64,000 bases of DNA from Myxococcus stipitatus (GCF_037414475.1 NZ_CP147913.1:6322001-6386000); one strand, 5' to 3'. Shown: positions 17,781 to 27,027, counted from the first letter of the stretch. A program made the numbers and translations. Notes: a model not told the origin generated them from the sequence alone.

Positions 17781-19952
17781 ATGACTCGATGTATCGGGCT
17801 CGGCCGATTGGCCGCGCTTCTGACTGCGTTTGTCCTCGCGGGATGTTCCGGCGAATCCATGACCCAGCCGTGGGAGGCGCGGGCGCAGCACGAGGAGCTG
17901 GCGCAAGGCTGGACTCCGACGGTGAGCATGTCGCTTCAGCGCATGGACCACACGGCGACGGTGCTGCGCTCCGGGCAGGTGTTGGTGGTGGGCGGGCAGT
18001 CCTCGTCGAGCGCGGAGTTGTATGACGTGAAGGGTTCGCGCTGGTTGTCCGCGGGGACGATGGGCGCGGCGCGGCGGCGGCACACGGCGACGCTCCTGGG
18101 CAATGGCAAGGTGCTCGTGGTGGGTGGGGATTCGGGTGCGTCGGTGACGGGCACGGCGGAGGTGTATGACCCGTCGATGGGGGGCTGGGCGGCGACGGGG
18201 AGTCTGGACTCGCTGCGTTCGGGGCACACGGCGACGTTGATGCCGAACGGGAAGGTGTTGGTGGTGGGAGGGGAGAATGGCGCGGGCGAGGGGCTGGCCA
18301 GTGCTCAGTTGTATGACCCGGCGGCGGGGACGTGGGCGGCGGTGGGGAGCATGAGCAAGGTTCGGGTGGGGCACACGGCGACGTTGATACCGGGGGGGAA
18401 GGTGTTGGTGACGGGCGGGCGTCAGGGGCCGCGCGGCGCGTTCCTTCGCGACGCGGAAGTGTTTGAGCCGAGCACGGGGCAGTGGAGCGTGGTGGCGAGC
18501 ATGCTCAGCGCGCGTGCCGGGCACAGCGCGACGTTGTTGTTGTCGGGGAAGGTGTTGGTGGCGGGTGGGTTCGTGGATGAGCTCACGGCGTCGAAGAGCG
18601 CGGAGTTGTTCGACAGCGTGGCGGGATGGAGTCCGGTGGCGCAGTTGATGCCGGGGGAGCGGGCGCAGCACACGGCCACGCTGTTGCACTCGGGGGAGGT
18701 GCTGGTCAGCGGCGGGACGGATGGCAATGACCCGTATCTGCAGAGCGCGGCGTTGTTCGACCCGACGTTGGGGCGGTGGACCGCGGTGGCGTCGATGGGG
18801 GCGAGCCGGTTGGGGCACACCGCGACGTTGTTGCAGCAGGGGGAGGTGTTGGTGACGGGGGGGAGTCCGGATGGGGTGCAGCGTTCATCCTCGGCCGAGC
18901 GGTTCGCGGTGCCCACGCCGCCGTGGCGGCTGACGGCGAGCATGGGGGCGGCGCGGTATCACCACACGGTGACGATGTTGGAGTCGGGGCGGATGTTGGT
19001 GGCGGGGGGGACTGCGACGGGGGGCAGCGGAGTCGTTGGGGCGGAGGTGTATGACGAGCAGTTGTCGGTATGGCTTCCGACGGGTGGGTTGAACACGCCG
19101 CGTTTCATCCACACGGCGACGAGGCTGCCTTCGGGGAAGGTGTTGGTGGCGGGAGGGCAGGGGAGTGCGTCTGTCTATTTGTCCTCGGCGGAGGTGTATG
19201 ACCCGGCGCGGGGGGAGTGGGAGGTCACGGGAGGGATGGCGGGGCTTCGTTCGCGTCACACGGCGACGTTGTTGGCGTCGGGGCAGGTGTTGGTGACGGG
19301 TGGGCGGAGCTCGTCGAGTTTCAGCAGCATCCTGGCGACGGCGGAGTTGTTCGACCCGCCCTCGGGGACGTGGCGAGTGACGGGGACGATGAACACCCGG
19401 CGGATGAATCACACGGCGACGCCGTTGTTGTCTGGGAAGGTGTTGGTGGCGGGGGGAACGACGCCGGCGGGAGACACGGCGTCCGCGGAGCTCTACGACC
19501 TTCACACGGGGCAGTGGACGCCGACGGGGCCGATGGCGGGGACGCGCTATGGGCACATCGCGGTGGCGTTGCCGGGAGGGAAGGTGTTGGTGGCGGGAGG
19601 TTGGGGACAGGGTGGGGCGCTGGCGTCGGCGGAGATTTATGACCCGGCGTTGGGGACCTGGTCGGTGGTGGCTCCGATGACGAGCAGTCGCTATGGGGCG
19701 TTGGCGATGGTGTTGGCGTCGGGGCGGGTGTTGGTGTTGGGAGGGGATGCGGGCGCGGCGACGGGGCTGTTGGCGACGTCGGAGGTGTTCGACCCGTGGA
19801 CGGGGCAGTGGACGTCGGGTGGGGCGATGTCGAACGCGATGGTGAACGGGGTGGTGATTCGCCTGTCCAACTCGGACCGGGTGCTGGTCGCGGGAGGACT
19901 GGGCTCCAGCGGAGCACTCAGCTCCGCGGAGCTGTACACACCGGCGCCGTGA
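17781..19952 (+). CDS. Kelch-repeat lipoprotein with 14 repeats
   Basis: A 723-residue surface lipoprotein. The signal ends in the lipobox L-A-G-C with the lipidated Cys at residue 22; ATG 17781 is preferred to an upstream ATG at 17745 because it starts the signal peptide cleanly and follows AAAGGA. The rest consists of 14 kelch-like repeats of about 50 residues, each with an H-T-A-T-L-type strand, a G-K-V-L-V-x-G-G turn, a S-A-E-L-Y-D strand and a Trp. Repeats 12-14 are more diverged. Fourteen could make two seven-bladed propellers. The DNA repeats are close, with heavy use of TTG for Leu and GGG for Gly. A binding role at the envelope is inferred. Confidence 0.88.
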   Translation: MTRCIGLGRLAALLTAFVLAGCSGESMTQPWEARAQHEELAQGWTPTVSMSLQRMDHTATVLRSGQVLVVGGQSSSSAELYDVKGSRWLSAGTMGAARRRHTATLLGNGKVLVVGGDSGASVTGTAEVYDPSMGGWAATGSLDSLRSGHTATLMPNGKVLVVGGENGAGEGLASAQLYDPAAGTWAAVGSMSKVRVGHTATLIPGGKVLVTGGRQGPRGAFLRDAEVFEPSTGQWSVVASMLSARAGHSATLLLSGKVLVAGGFVDELTASKSAELFDSVAGWSPVAQLMPGERAQHTATLLHSGEVLVSGGTDGNDPYLQSAALFDPTLGRWTAVASMGASRLGHTATLLQQGEVLVTGGSPDGVQRSSSAERFAVPTPPWRLTASMGAARYHHTVTMLESGRMLVAGGTATGGSGVVGAEVYDEQLSVWLPTGGLNTPRFIHTATRLPSGKVLVAGGQGSASVYLSSAEVYDPARGEWEVTGGMAGLRSRHTATLLASGQVLVTGGRSSSSFSSILATAELFDPPSGTWRVTGTMNTRRMNHTATPLLSGKVLVAGGTTPAGDTASAELYDLHTGQWTPTGPMAGTRYGHIAVALPGGKVLVAGGWGQGGALASAEIYDPALGTWSVVAPMTSSRYGALAMVLASGRVLVLGGDAGAATGLLATSEVFDPWTGQWTSGGAMSNAMVNGVVIRLSNSDRVLVAGGLGSSGALSSAELYTPAP

Positions 19953-19959
19953 GGTGACG

Positions 19960-19992
19960 GGCCCGCGTCCGTGTCCGGGGCGCGGGCCTTGT
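19960..19992 (+). terminator. Terminator hairpin after the kelch gene
   Basis: GGCCCGCG at 19960-19967 pairs with CGCGGGCC at 19981-19988 around a 13-nt loop, followed by TTGTG. It begins 8 nt after the kelch gene stop. The 8-bp GC stem fits an intrinsic terminator with a poor T-run. Confidence 0.55.
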
Positions 19993-20141
19993 GACCTGGG
20001 AGGTGTCGTACTGGGCTGTCTGTTGATGTGAAATGGATGGCGGCGCTTTGGTGCATCCGAAGCTGTGAGCGCCAGGGCCTTGGAAATCGGGCGTGAGGCC
20101 TTTGCCAGGGCAGGCATCCTCTTTCCCCAGTAGTCGAGACC

Positions 20142-20687
20142 ATGGAATCCACTCGAGACCTTCTGGATGATGTTCTGACCTGGCCTTCGCGAGAGGTGGA
20201 GGCATGGCTCGACAAGGTCGTGGTGGGGGAGCCCATCAAGGGTGAGGGCTTCAACTGGGAGGTCTTCGCCTTCACCTTGGCCGCGAGGGCAGGGGATGAA
20301 ACGAGCCTTCCTTGGGCTCGAGTCGCATTGCGCGTCTATGAAGGGCTCGCGGCTCGTGCACCCGCGAGGGTTGCTCACTCGCTCCGGCTCTCCGAGATGA
20401 ACCTGCGCGCTCGGATGATGGGCTTGCTCGGCCCGAAGGCAGGAGACGCCATCCTCGACCCAGATATCCTCGTGGCATGGTTCGTGGGCCTCGCTGGCGT
20501 GTCTCTGGGAGATGCCACGCGACTCGTGTCCTCACCGGACCTCTACACCCAGCCTCCCGACCTGCTCCTGAAGCTGAGGGATATCAAGAACGCACTCAAT
20601 GTCCTCGCCCACGTCTCTGACTCGGACGTGATTCAGAAGCACTCCGAGTTGACGGACTGGCTCAAGCTCCGAAGTCGTCTGCCGTGA
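20142..20687 (+). CDS. Hypothetical protein, 181 residues
   Basis: No family is recognised. The product is a soluble, mainly helical protein: an acidic N-terminus (MESTRDLLDDVL), a Leu/Arg-rich centre with S-L-R-L-S-E-M-N-L-R, and a Lys/Asp-rich C-terminal helix region around D-I-K-N-A-L-N-V-L. There is no signal peptide or membrane segment. Third-position G/C bias looks weaker than in neighbouring genes and the start lacks a clear ribosome binding site. It lies beside a decayed antitoxin gene, so it may be part of a small acquired segment. Confidence 0.6.
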   Translation: MESTRDLLDDVLTWPSREVEAWLDKVVVGEPIKGEGFNWEVFAFTLAARAGDETSLPWARVALRVYEGLAARAPARVAHSLRLSEMNLRARMMGLLGPKAGDAILDPDILVAWFVGLAGVSLGDATRLVSSPDLYTQPPDLLLKLRDIKNALNVLAHVSDSDVIQKHSELTDWLKLRSRLP

Positions 20688-20802
20688 ACCTCTCTGCTGG
20701 GGCCCGCGTGTTCGCGTCGCCGCCTCTCCTGTGCATCGGGGCTCCTGCCTCAATCAATGGTGCGATGCGGAGATGGCGCGTCGCTGCCAGTGACGGAGGT
20801 CA

Positions 20803-21041
20803 TCAGCGCTGGTGCGTCAACCGACCGGCAATCTGCTGCTCCTCTTTCTCCCAAGGGACTGTCTCGACACGGCCTTCGCGGTATCCGTCGCGCGCCGGTC
20901 GAGTTCATGTGCCCACTCGGATTCCGCGTCGCCAGTCTCGTCAGGGTCGTCGAGGCTGCGCAGCAGCTCACGGGCGACCTCGGCGCGCTCCTTGGGAGGG
21001 AGGCTCAAGACACTTGTGAGCAGCTCGTCCTTGGTAGACAT
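20803..21041 (-). pseudogene. Frameshifted antitoxin of the Unstab_antitox (TIGR02574/PF09720) family
   Basis: The ATG at 21041 opens a 74-codon frame whose first ~48 residues fit the addiction-module antitoxin family: L-P-P-K-E-R-A-E-V-A-R-E-L-L-R-S-L-D near 14-31 and W-A-H-E-L-D-R-R near 43-50. The family C-terminus, with G-R-V-E-T-V-P-W-E, is absent from that frame but present in another frame from about 20884 to a stop at 20803-20805. The two halves join cleanly if one nucleotide is missing in the GGCGCGCGAC tract near 20890-20900. As written, the gene ends in an unrelated 24-residue tail. No RelE/ParE-like toxin lies on either side. A sequencing error in the CG tract would give the same picture. 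Confidence 0.7.
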
Positions 21042-21108
21042 GACGGCAAGCCTACGGGTTCACGTCACCGTTGGCCTCAGGGACTGTCGCCCGCTTGCCC
21101 CTCGAGCG

Positions 21109-22011
21109 TCACGCCCCCGGCTGCGGTGCCTCGGTCTCCTCGGATTCCACGCCGTAATAGGCCAGACACTCCACCTCCCGGCCTCGCACCACGCGCCTTC
21201 CATCCAGCGGCCCACCGTGCGCGGTGACGACGGTGCACTGTCCTTCCACTCCGTCCTTGTCGAAGTACAGCACCACCCACTCGCGCGTCGCGTTCTGCTG
21301 GTGCGCCACCGCCGTGTTGGAGAACAGCGCCCGCACCCGCCAGCCCTCCAGCGTGCGCTGCATCACCGGCAGCCACGCTTCTCCCGTGGGATTGAAGCGC
21401 CTCGGCGCGATGGTCCGCAGCGCTCCCGCCGCCGCCTTGCGCCGGTACTCCTCGTCCACCTGAAGCAGCAGCCCCACCTCCGGCCGCGGCCCTTCGTCCG
21501 TCCCCTCCCGCTTTCGCGCGAAGCCCCGCCGCGCTCGCCCCAGCCGCGCCTCCAGCAGGTCCCTCACCTGCTGCCCACGCCTCGGACCGAAACCCTCCAC
21601 TCGCTCCAGATGCCCGTCATGCGCCGCCTGCTCCAACTCCTCGAGCGTGCGCACCCCCAGCTCCTCGTGAATCCGCCGAGCCAGCTCCGGCCCTATCCCC
21701 GGCACACTGGCGAGCAACTGCTCGGGAGAGGACTCCCGCTCCAGCCGCTCCAACAACTCCCACTGCCCCGTCCGCACCAGCTCCGCCACCGCCGCCGCGA
21801 TGCTCTTGCCCACCCCCGGCAGCTCTCTCAGCCCCGCCTGCCCCTTCGAGGCGAGCACCTCCGCCACCGGCTTGGGCCAGCGCGCAATCGACGCCGCCGC
21901 CTTGCGATAGGCCGTCACCCGGAACGGCATCGCGTCCTGCTCCTCCAGCAGGTCCGCCACCCGCTCCAGCGCATCCGCGATGTCGATGTTGTCCTTCCAC
22001 TCGACGCCCAT
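21109..22011 (-). CDS. Helix-hairpin-helix protein resembling the PolX N-terminal domain
   Basis: A 300-residue DNA-binding protein. Residues 1-75 match the N-terminal 8-kDa-like domain of family X DNA polymerases (N-I-D-I-A-D-A-L-E-R-V-A-D-L-L, P-F-R-V-x-A-Y-R-K-A, then L-P-G-V-G-K-S-I-A). Two further HhH motifs follow: V-P-G-I-G-P-E-L-A near 103 and V-E-G-F-G-P-R-R near 137. The polymerase nucleotidyltransferase motif (G-S-x-R-R) and the PHP domain of bacterial PolX are absent; instead there is a ~120-residue C-terminal domain ending Y-Y-G-V-E-S. AAGGAG lies 5 nt before the ATG. DNA binding is well supported; the enzymatic role is unknown. Confidence 0.75.
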   Translation of the reverse strand: MGVEWKDNIDIADALERVADLLEEQDAMPFRVTAYRKAAASIARWPKPVAEVLASKGQAGLRELPGVGKSIAAAVAELVRTGQWELLERLERESSPEQLLASVPGIGPELARRIHEELGVRTLEELEQAAHDGHLERVEGFGPRRGQQVRDLLEARLGRARRGFARKREGTDEGPRPEVGLLLQVDEEYRRKAAAGALRTIAPRRFNPTGEAWLPVMQRTLEGWRVRALFSNTAVAHQQNATREWVVLYFDKDGVEGQCTVVTAHGGPLDGRRVVRGREVECLAYYGVESEETEAPQPGA

Positions 22012-22081
22012 GGCTCCTTCGAACCTGGAGCGTCGAATGGATGACCGCTACCACCCAGCCATGCAGGGGAGCGCCCGTCCC

Positions 22082-22480
22082 TCAGCGCACTTGCTCCGCC
22101 ACCACCGCGTCCGCCTCGATCTCCACCAGCATCTCCGGCGAGATGAGCTTGCTCACCTCCACCATCGACGTGGCCGGCCGGATGTCAGCGAAGAACTCCC
22201 CGTGCGCCCGGCCAACCTCCTCCCAGCGCGAGATGTCCGTCACGAACATCCGCGTGCGCACCACGTCCTTCAGCCCCGCCCCCACCGCCTTGAGCGCTGA
22301 CTCGATGTTCCTCAGCGCCTGGACGGCCTGCCGGTAGGCATCCCCGGCCCCCACCACCTGCCCGGAGTCATCCGTGGCCGTGGTCCCCGACACACTGATG
22401 AACGGCCCGACCCGCACCGCCCGCGAATAGCCCACGCGAGGCTCCCAAGGGGTCCCCGTCGAGTGATGGGTCCGCTGCAT
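22082..22480 (-). CDS. RidA family protein (reactive enamine/imine deaminase)
   Basis: A 132-residue protein of the RidA/YER057c/UK114 family, which hydrolyses reactive enamines and imines produced by PLP enzymes. It has the [10 protein letters not shown] strand, a family R near 94 in [10 protein letters not shown], and a C-terminal [13 protein letters not shown] strand. The ATG at 22480 follows GGGAGG at good spacing; an in-frame ATG at 22540 would add 20 unrelated residues. It is divergent from the RF3 gene. Confidence 0.9.
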   Translation of the reverse strand: MQRTHHSTGTPWEPRVGYSRAVRVGPFISVSGTTATDDSGQVVGAGDAYRQAVQALRNIESALKAVGAGLKDVVRTRMFVTDISRWEEVGRAHGEFFADIRPATSMVEVSKLISPEMLVEIEADAVVAEQVR

Positions 22481-22596
22481 ACCTGCCTCCCAAGGCGAGA
22501 AAGTGTGGCTTGACCCTCCCATGGTGACCCGGCTGTCCACCAGGGGCTCCTTGCGGGCTGCAAGGAAACACGGCCCGTGGTAGTTGGCCCCGGGTC

Positions 22597-24222
22597 ATGA
22601 CGAACGAGCTCGACAGGGAGGTCGCCCGGCGGCGCACCTTCGCGATCATCTCCCACCCCGACGCGGGAAAGACCACGCTCACGGAGAAGCTGCTGCTCTA
22701 CGGCGGCGCCATCCACCTGGCCGGTAGCGTCAAGGCCAAGCGCGCGCGGCGCCACGCCACCAGCGACTGGATGGAGCTGGAGAAGGAGCGCGGTATCTCC
22801 GTCACCTCGTCCGTCCTCCAGTTCGTGTACCGGGACCACGCGGTCAACCTGCTGGACACCCCGGGCCACCAGGACTTCTCCGAGGACACCTACCGCACCC
22901 TCGCCGCCGCCGACGCCGCGGTGATGCTCATCGACGCGGCCAAGGGCGTCGAGCCCCAGACGAAGAAGCTCTTCAAGGTGTGCCGGATGCGCGGCATCCC
23001 CATCTTCACCTTCGTCAACAAGCTGGACCGCTACGGCCGCGAGCCGCTCGAACTGATGAACGAATTGGAGCAGGTGCTCGGCATCCGCTCCTACCCGATG
23101 AACTGGCCCATCGGCATGGGGCCCGAGTTCCGCGGCGTCTATGACCGCCAGGCCCGCGTCGTCCACGTCTTCTCCGCCGAGGGCTCCCACGGCGAATCCG
23201 AAGTCTCGGAGCGCTCGGTCTCCATCGACTCGGATGAAATCAAGACGGTCCTCACGGACACGGAGCTGGCGAAGCTCCACGAGGACATCGAGCTGCTCGA
23301 CATCGGCGGCGACGAGTTCACCCGCGAGAAGAGCGACCAGGGCCAGCTGACGCCCATGTTCTTCGGCAGCGCGATGACGAACTTCGGCGTGCGCCCGTTC
23401 CTCGACGCGTTCCTGGACCTGGCCCCCGCGCCCACCTCGCGCCAGACGACGACCGGCACGCGCGAGCCGACCAACCCCAAGTTCGCGGGCTTCGTCTTCA
23501 AGATTCAGGCGAACATGGACCCCGCCCACCGCGACCGCATCGCCTTCATGCGCGTGGTGAGCGGCCGCTACGTCAAGGGCATGAACGCGTTCCACTCGCG
23601 GCTGGGCAAGGAAGTGCGCCTGGCCAAGCCCAGCCAGTTCATGGCCGCCGAGCGCACCGCCATCGAAGACGCCTGGCCCGGTGACGTCATCGGCCTGTTC
23701 GACCCGGGGCAGTACCGCATCGGAGACACCCTCGCGGAGGGCTCCGACGTGGAGTTCGAGGGCGTGCCGCGCTTCAGTCCGGAGTACTTCGCGGTGGTCC
23801 GCTCCAAGGACCCGCTGCGCCGCAAGCAGATGGAGAAGGGCCTGGAGCAGCTCTCGGAAGAGGGCACCGTGCAAATCTTCCAGCAGCTCGCCATGGGCAT
23901 GAAGGACCCGATCGTCGGCGTGGTCGGCGCCCTCCAGTTCGAGGTCCTCCAGTACCGCCTGGAGCACGAGTACGGGGCGAAGATTGCCCTGGACCGGCTG
24001 CCCTTCAGCCACGCGCGCTGGGTGGTGGGGCCGAACTTCGACCCCAAGTCCTTCGACTGGGAAGGCAACCGTCAGACAGTGCAGGACCGCGACGGGTTGC
24101 CCCTGGTGCTCTTCCGCGACGACTGGGCGCTCCAGCACGCCGAGGACAAGCACCCGGAGCTGAAGTTCCTCAACGAGGCGCCGCAGCTGCGCAAGCTCGC
24201 CGCGCTCGCCTCGGGGAGCTGA
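22597..24222 (+). CDS. prfC: Peptide chain release factor 3
   Basis: A 541-residue translational GTPase that recycles RF1/RF2 from the ribosome after termination. G1 is S-H-P-D-A-G-K-T-T at 19-27, switch I includes the G-I-S-V-T-S-S-V segment near 67, G3 is D-T-P-G-H-Q-D-F, and G4 is N-K-L-D. RF3-specific features are the S-D-W-M-E-L-E-K-E-R-G-I motif and a C-terminal region with V-V-G-A-L-Q-F-E-V-L and P-F-S-H-A-R-W. Length equals the family norm. No strong ribosome binding site precedes the ATG. Confidence 0.96.
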   Translation: MTNELDREVARRRTFAIISHPDAGKTTLTEKLLLYGGAIHLAGSVKAKRARRHATSDWMELEKERGISVTSSVLQFVYRDHAVNLLDTPGHQDFSEDTYRTLAAADAAVMLIDAAKGVEPQTKKLFKVCRMRGIPIFTFVNKLDRYGREPLELMNELEQVLGIRSYPMNWPIGMGPEFRGVYDRQARVVHVFSAEGSHGESEVSERSVSIDSDEIKTVLTDTELAKLHEDIELLDIGGDEFTREKSDQGQLTPMFFGSAMTNFGVRPFLDAFLDLAPAPTSRQTTTGTREPTNPKFAGFVFKIQANMDPAHRDRIAFMRVVSGRYVKGMNAFHSRLGKEVRLAKPSQFMAAERTAIEDAWPGDVIGLFDPGQYRIGDTLAEGSDVEFEGVPRFSPEYFAVVRSKDPLRRKQMEKGLEQLSEEGTVQIFQQLAMGMKDPIVGVVGALQFEVLQYRLEHEYGAKIALDRLPFSHARWVVGPNFDPKSFDWEGNRQTVQDRDGLPLVLFRDDWALQHAEDKHPELKFLNEAPQLRKLAALASGS

Positions 24223-24230
24223 GAAGCGGA

Positions 24231-24773
24231 CTACTTGTAGACGTTCACCGTGCCGCCACGGTGAGCGGAGTCCCGGAGGACCAGGCCTTCCTTGTAGAGG
24301 CGGGCCGCCTTGGGGCCGACGAAGAAGTCCTTCGGCTGGCCCCGGCGGAAGGTCTTCTTCACGTACTCCTCAATCTCCAGGAACAGGCGCCGGAAGCGGT
24401 CCGGCGCCGCGTTCTTCCGGCCCGTCTGCGCGGTGATGTCCAGCTCCGCCCAGAGGCTGCCGCTGACCAGCTCGCCCTCTTCGTTGGTGCGGCAGCGCTC
24501 CATGAAGATGACGGGGGAGCGCACCTCGTCCACGCGCCAGTAGCCCTTGTCCGGGCCGCGCTTCATCTTGTCGACGATGGCGGGGCCCAGCTCGCTCGCC
24601 ACCAGGTACATCTCCTCCTGGGGGAGCCGCTCGATGTTGTCCTGATGGGCGCGGAACGTCTTCCAGTCCTCGGGGACGCGGCGGGGGTACACCTCCAGGA
24701 CGAAGCGCTCCAGGAAGCGGAAGAAGGCGACCTCGTCGTCGGGGGTCATGAAGAACTGGATGACATTGGCCAT
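24231..24773 (-). CDS. Hypothetical protein, 180 residues
   Basis: Not assigned to a family. The ATG at 24773 follows a GAGGG and removes a long non-conserved-looking open extension. The protein is soluble and charged, with a F-F-M-T-P-D-D-E-V-A-F-F-R-F-L-E start, a Y-P-R-R-V-P segment, a strand-rich middle (Y-W-R-V-D-E-V-R-S-P-V-I-F-M-E-R), and a Lys/Arg-rich C-terminal helix with F-F-V-G-P-K-A-A. It converges on prfC with an 8-nt gap and is divergent from the M32 peptidase gene across 72 bp. Confidence 0.7.
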   Translation of the reverse strand: MANVIQFFMTPDDEVAFFRFLERFVLEVYPRRVPEDWKTFRAHQDNIERLPQEEMYLVASELGPAIVDKMKRGPDKGYWRVDEVRSPVIFMERCRTNEEGELVSGSLWAELDITAQTGRKNAAPDRFRRLFLEIEEYVKKTFRRGQPKDFFVGPKAARLYKEGLVLRDSAHRGGTVNVYK

Positions 24774-24845
24774 TGCCGGGCCCTCATATCCTTGTGCCCC
24801 TCGCGGCGAAAGCCCGGGGTGAAGCCCGCTGTTATAGAGAGCCCC

Positions 24846-26339
24846 ATGGATACCTGGCTGCTCTCCCGGATGCAGGAGTTGAAGGACCTCCAAGGGCTCA
24901 TTGGCCTCGCCACGTGGGACCAGGAGACGTACCTCCCGGCCCGGGCGGGCCCCGCCAGGGCCCATCAGCTCTCCACCCTCCAAGGCATCCACCACGAGCG
25001 TCTGGTGGACCCGAGGCTCGGCGATGCCCTCGAGAAGGCCGCCACGGAGGCGGGCCTGTCGGACGACGAGCGGGCCATGGTGGAGGTCCTCTGGCGCGAG
25101 CGGGAGCGCGAGGTGCGGGTGCCCTCGGCGCTGGTGCGTGCCCTGGCCGAGGCCCAGAGCCAGGGCCTCCACGCCTGGCGAGAGGCCCGTCAGGAGCGCA
25201 AGTTCGCCCGCTTCCAGCCCGCGCTCCACCGCCTCCTGACGCTGCGCCGCGAGCAGGCGGATGCCTATGGCCACGCGGGTGAGCGGTATGACGCGCTGCT
25301 GGAGGGCTATGAGCCTGGCATGCGTGTCGCGCGGCTCACCCCGGTGTTGAGCGCGCTGCGTGAGCACCTCATCCCCATGGTGGGGCGCCTGTCGGGTTCA
25401 TCGCGCCCGGTGCCGAAGCTCTTCGACGGCCGGCGCTACGACAAGGATGCGCAGTGGCGCTTCACCTTGCGGCTGCTCAAGGACATCGGCTTCGACCTGG
25501 AGGCGGGCCGGCAGGACCTGAGCATCCATCCCTTCACCGGAGGCACCCACGCGCTCGACGTGCGGCTCACCACGCGCGTGGACGAGACGAACCCGCTCTC
25601 CGCCATCTTCAGCACCATCCACGAGGCGGGCCACGGCTTGTTCGAGCAGGGCTTCGCGCCCGAGCACCACCGCACCCCGCTGGCCGCCGCGCCCTCCATG
25701 GGCCTGCACGAGTCGCAGTCGCGCCTGTGGGAGAACCTGGTCGGCCGGAGCCAGCCCTTCTGGGAGCACTACTTCCCGCTCTTGCGCGACAGCTTCCCGG
25801 AGGCGCTGGCCGGGGTGGACGTGGAGGACTTCCTCGCGGTCGTCAACGCGGTGAGCCCGTCGCTCATCCGCACCGAGTCCGACGAGGTGACGTACAACCT
25901 GCACATCGCCGTGCGCTACGAGCTGGAGCTGTTGCTGATTCGGGACGAGCTCCCGCTCGACGAGCTGCCCGCCGCGTGGAACACGCGCATGGAGCGCTAC
26001 CTGGGAGTCACTCCTCCCGATGACACGAAGGGCGTGCTCCAGGACATCCACTGGGCCTGGGGCGAGCTGGGCTATTTCCCCACGTACTCGCTGGGCAATC
26101 TCTATTCCGCGTCGCTCTATCGCGCCGCCGAACGCGCCTTGCCTGACCTCGACGGGCTGCTGGGGAAGGGACAACTGCTTCCCCTGCGTGACTGGCTGCG
26201 GGAGCACATCCACGGCCAGGGCTTCCGCCTCCCCGCCGAGGAGCGCGTGCGCGTGGTGACGGGGCAGGGCCTCACCGATACAGACTTCCTCGGCTACCTG
26301 CGCACGAAGTACGGCGTCGTGTCGTCTGCACGGACGTGA
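24846..26339 (+). CDS. Carboxypeptidase M32 (Taq type)
   Basis: A 497-residue cytosolic zinc carboxypeptidase. The catalytic H-E-A-G-H spans residues 259-263, and the third zinc ligand lies in the downstream [13 protein letters not shown] segment, which is diagnostic for M32. The family motifs H-P-F-T-G-G at about 229, D-V-R-L-T-T-R, and a late [13 protein letters not shown] are present. The open frame reaches back to 24261, but ATG 24846 starts where the family N-terminus ([14 protein letters not shown]) begins. Confidence 0.93.
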   Translation: MDTWLLSRMQELKDLQGLIGLATWDQETYLPARAGPARAHQLSTLQGIHHERLVDPRLGDALEKAATEAGLSDDERAMVEVLWREREREVRVPSALVRALAEAQSQGLHAWREARQERKFARFQPALHRLLTLRREQADAYGHAGERYDALLEGYEPGMRVARLTPVLSALREHLIPMVGRLSGSSRPVPKLFDGRRYDKDAQWRFTLRLLKDIGFDLEAGRQDLSIHPFTGGTHALDVRLTTRVDETNPLSAIFSTIHEAGHGLFEQGFAPEHHRTPLAAAPSMGLHESQSRLWENLVGRSQPFWEHYFPLLRDSFPEALAGVDVEDFLAVVNAVSPSLIRTESDEVTYNLHIAVRYELELLLIRDELPLDELPAAWNTRMERYLGVTPPDDTKGVLQDIHWAWGELGYFPTYSLGNLYSASLYRAAERALPDLDGLLGKGQLLPLRDWLREHIHGQGFRLPAEERVRVVTGQGLTDTDFLGYLRTKYGVVSSART

Positions 26340-26364
26340 CGGCCCACGGGCAACCCAGGGGCGG

Positions 26365-27027
26365 CTAACGCGCGCTGCCCTCGGGGACCCCGAGGCGCTG
26401 CTCATAGGCGTCCAGCGTCCGCTTCCATGCGGGCCGCGCCTCACAGCGCTCGCGATAGGCGGAGACTCGGGGGTAGTCGTCGAGCACCCCCGCGTTGCGC
26501 ACCTCGCGCAGCACCGTGGTCATCAAGATGTCCGCCACGGTGAACGCCTCGCCGGTGAGATACGGGCGTTCCTGGAGCCAGTCCTCGAGCGAAGCCAGCT
26601 TGCGTGTGGCGTGCTTCAAGACCACGGGGCGCCGCTGCTCACCGGTGGGGTCGGAGGCGCCGAGCAGTTCAATCATCACGAGGTCGAACAGCGGCGGCTC
26701 CACGCTGTTGAGCGCGGCGAAACACCAGCGCGACACCTGGGCGCGGCCGCGCAGGTCCAAGGGAATCAACCGGCCCGTCTTCTCCGCCAGATACAACAGG
26801 ATGGCGCCCGTCTCTGTGAGCACGAAGCCGTCGTCGTCGAGCACCGGCACCTGCGCGAAGGGGTTCAGCCGCAGGTACTCCTCGCTCCGGGTTTCCCCGG
26901 CGGGGTGGTCCACGCCATGGACCCGATAGGGAACTCCCAGCTCCTCAAGCGCCCATAGGACGCGCAAGTCGCGCGTGAGACCGACGACCTTCGAGTGGAC
27001 CCGACCGAAGCCATAGAGCGTGATCAT
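26365..27027 (-). CDS. Glutathione S-transferase family protein
   Basis: A 220-residue cytosolic protein. A thioredoxin-like N-terminal domain (M-I-T-L-Y-G-F-G, with R-V-L-W-A-L-E-E-L and the cis-Pro in V-P-V-L-D-D) contains the GSH-contact E-T-G-A-I-L motif. A helical C-terminal domain has the F-T-V-A-D-I-L N-capping motif of GSTs. The ATG at 27027 replaces an upstream extension without fold character. It lies downstream of the serine hydrolase gene on the same strand, 89 bp apart. Confidence 0.88.
   Translation of the reverse strand: MITLYGFGRVHSKVVGLTRDLRVLWALEELGVPYRVHGVDHPAGETRSEEYLRLNPFAQVPVLDDDGFVLTETGAILLYLAEKTGRLIPLDLRGRAQVSRWCFAALNSVEPPLFDLVMIELLGASDPTGEQRRPVVLKHATRKLASLEDWLQERPYLTGEAFTVADILMTTVLREVRNAGVLDDYPRVSAYRERCEARPAWKRTLDAYEQRLGVPEGSAR

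Noticed and set aside
20142-21041. The 181-residue protein as the toxin partner of the broken antitoxin
   Set aside because: It lies on the opposite strand, is far larger than RelE/ParE toxins and shows none of their motifs.
22312-24153. A 613-codon open frame antisense to prfC
   Set aside because: RF3 on the + strand is full length with all G motifs. The antisense frame has only Leu/Val/His/Asp-rich composition.
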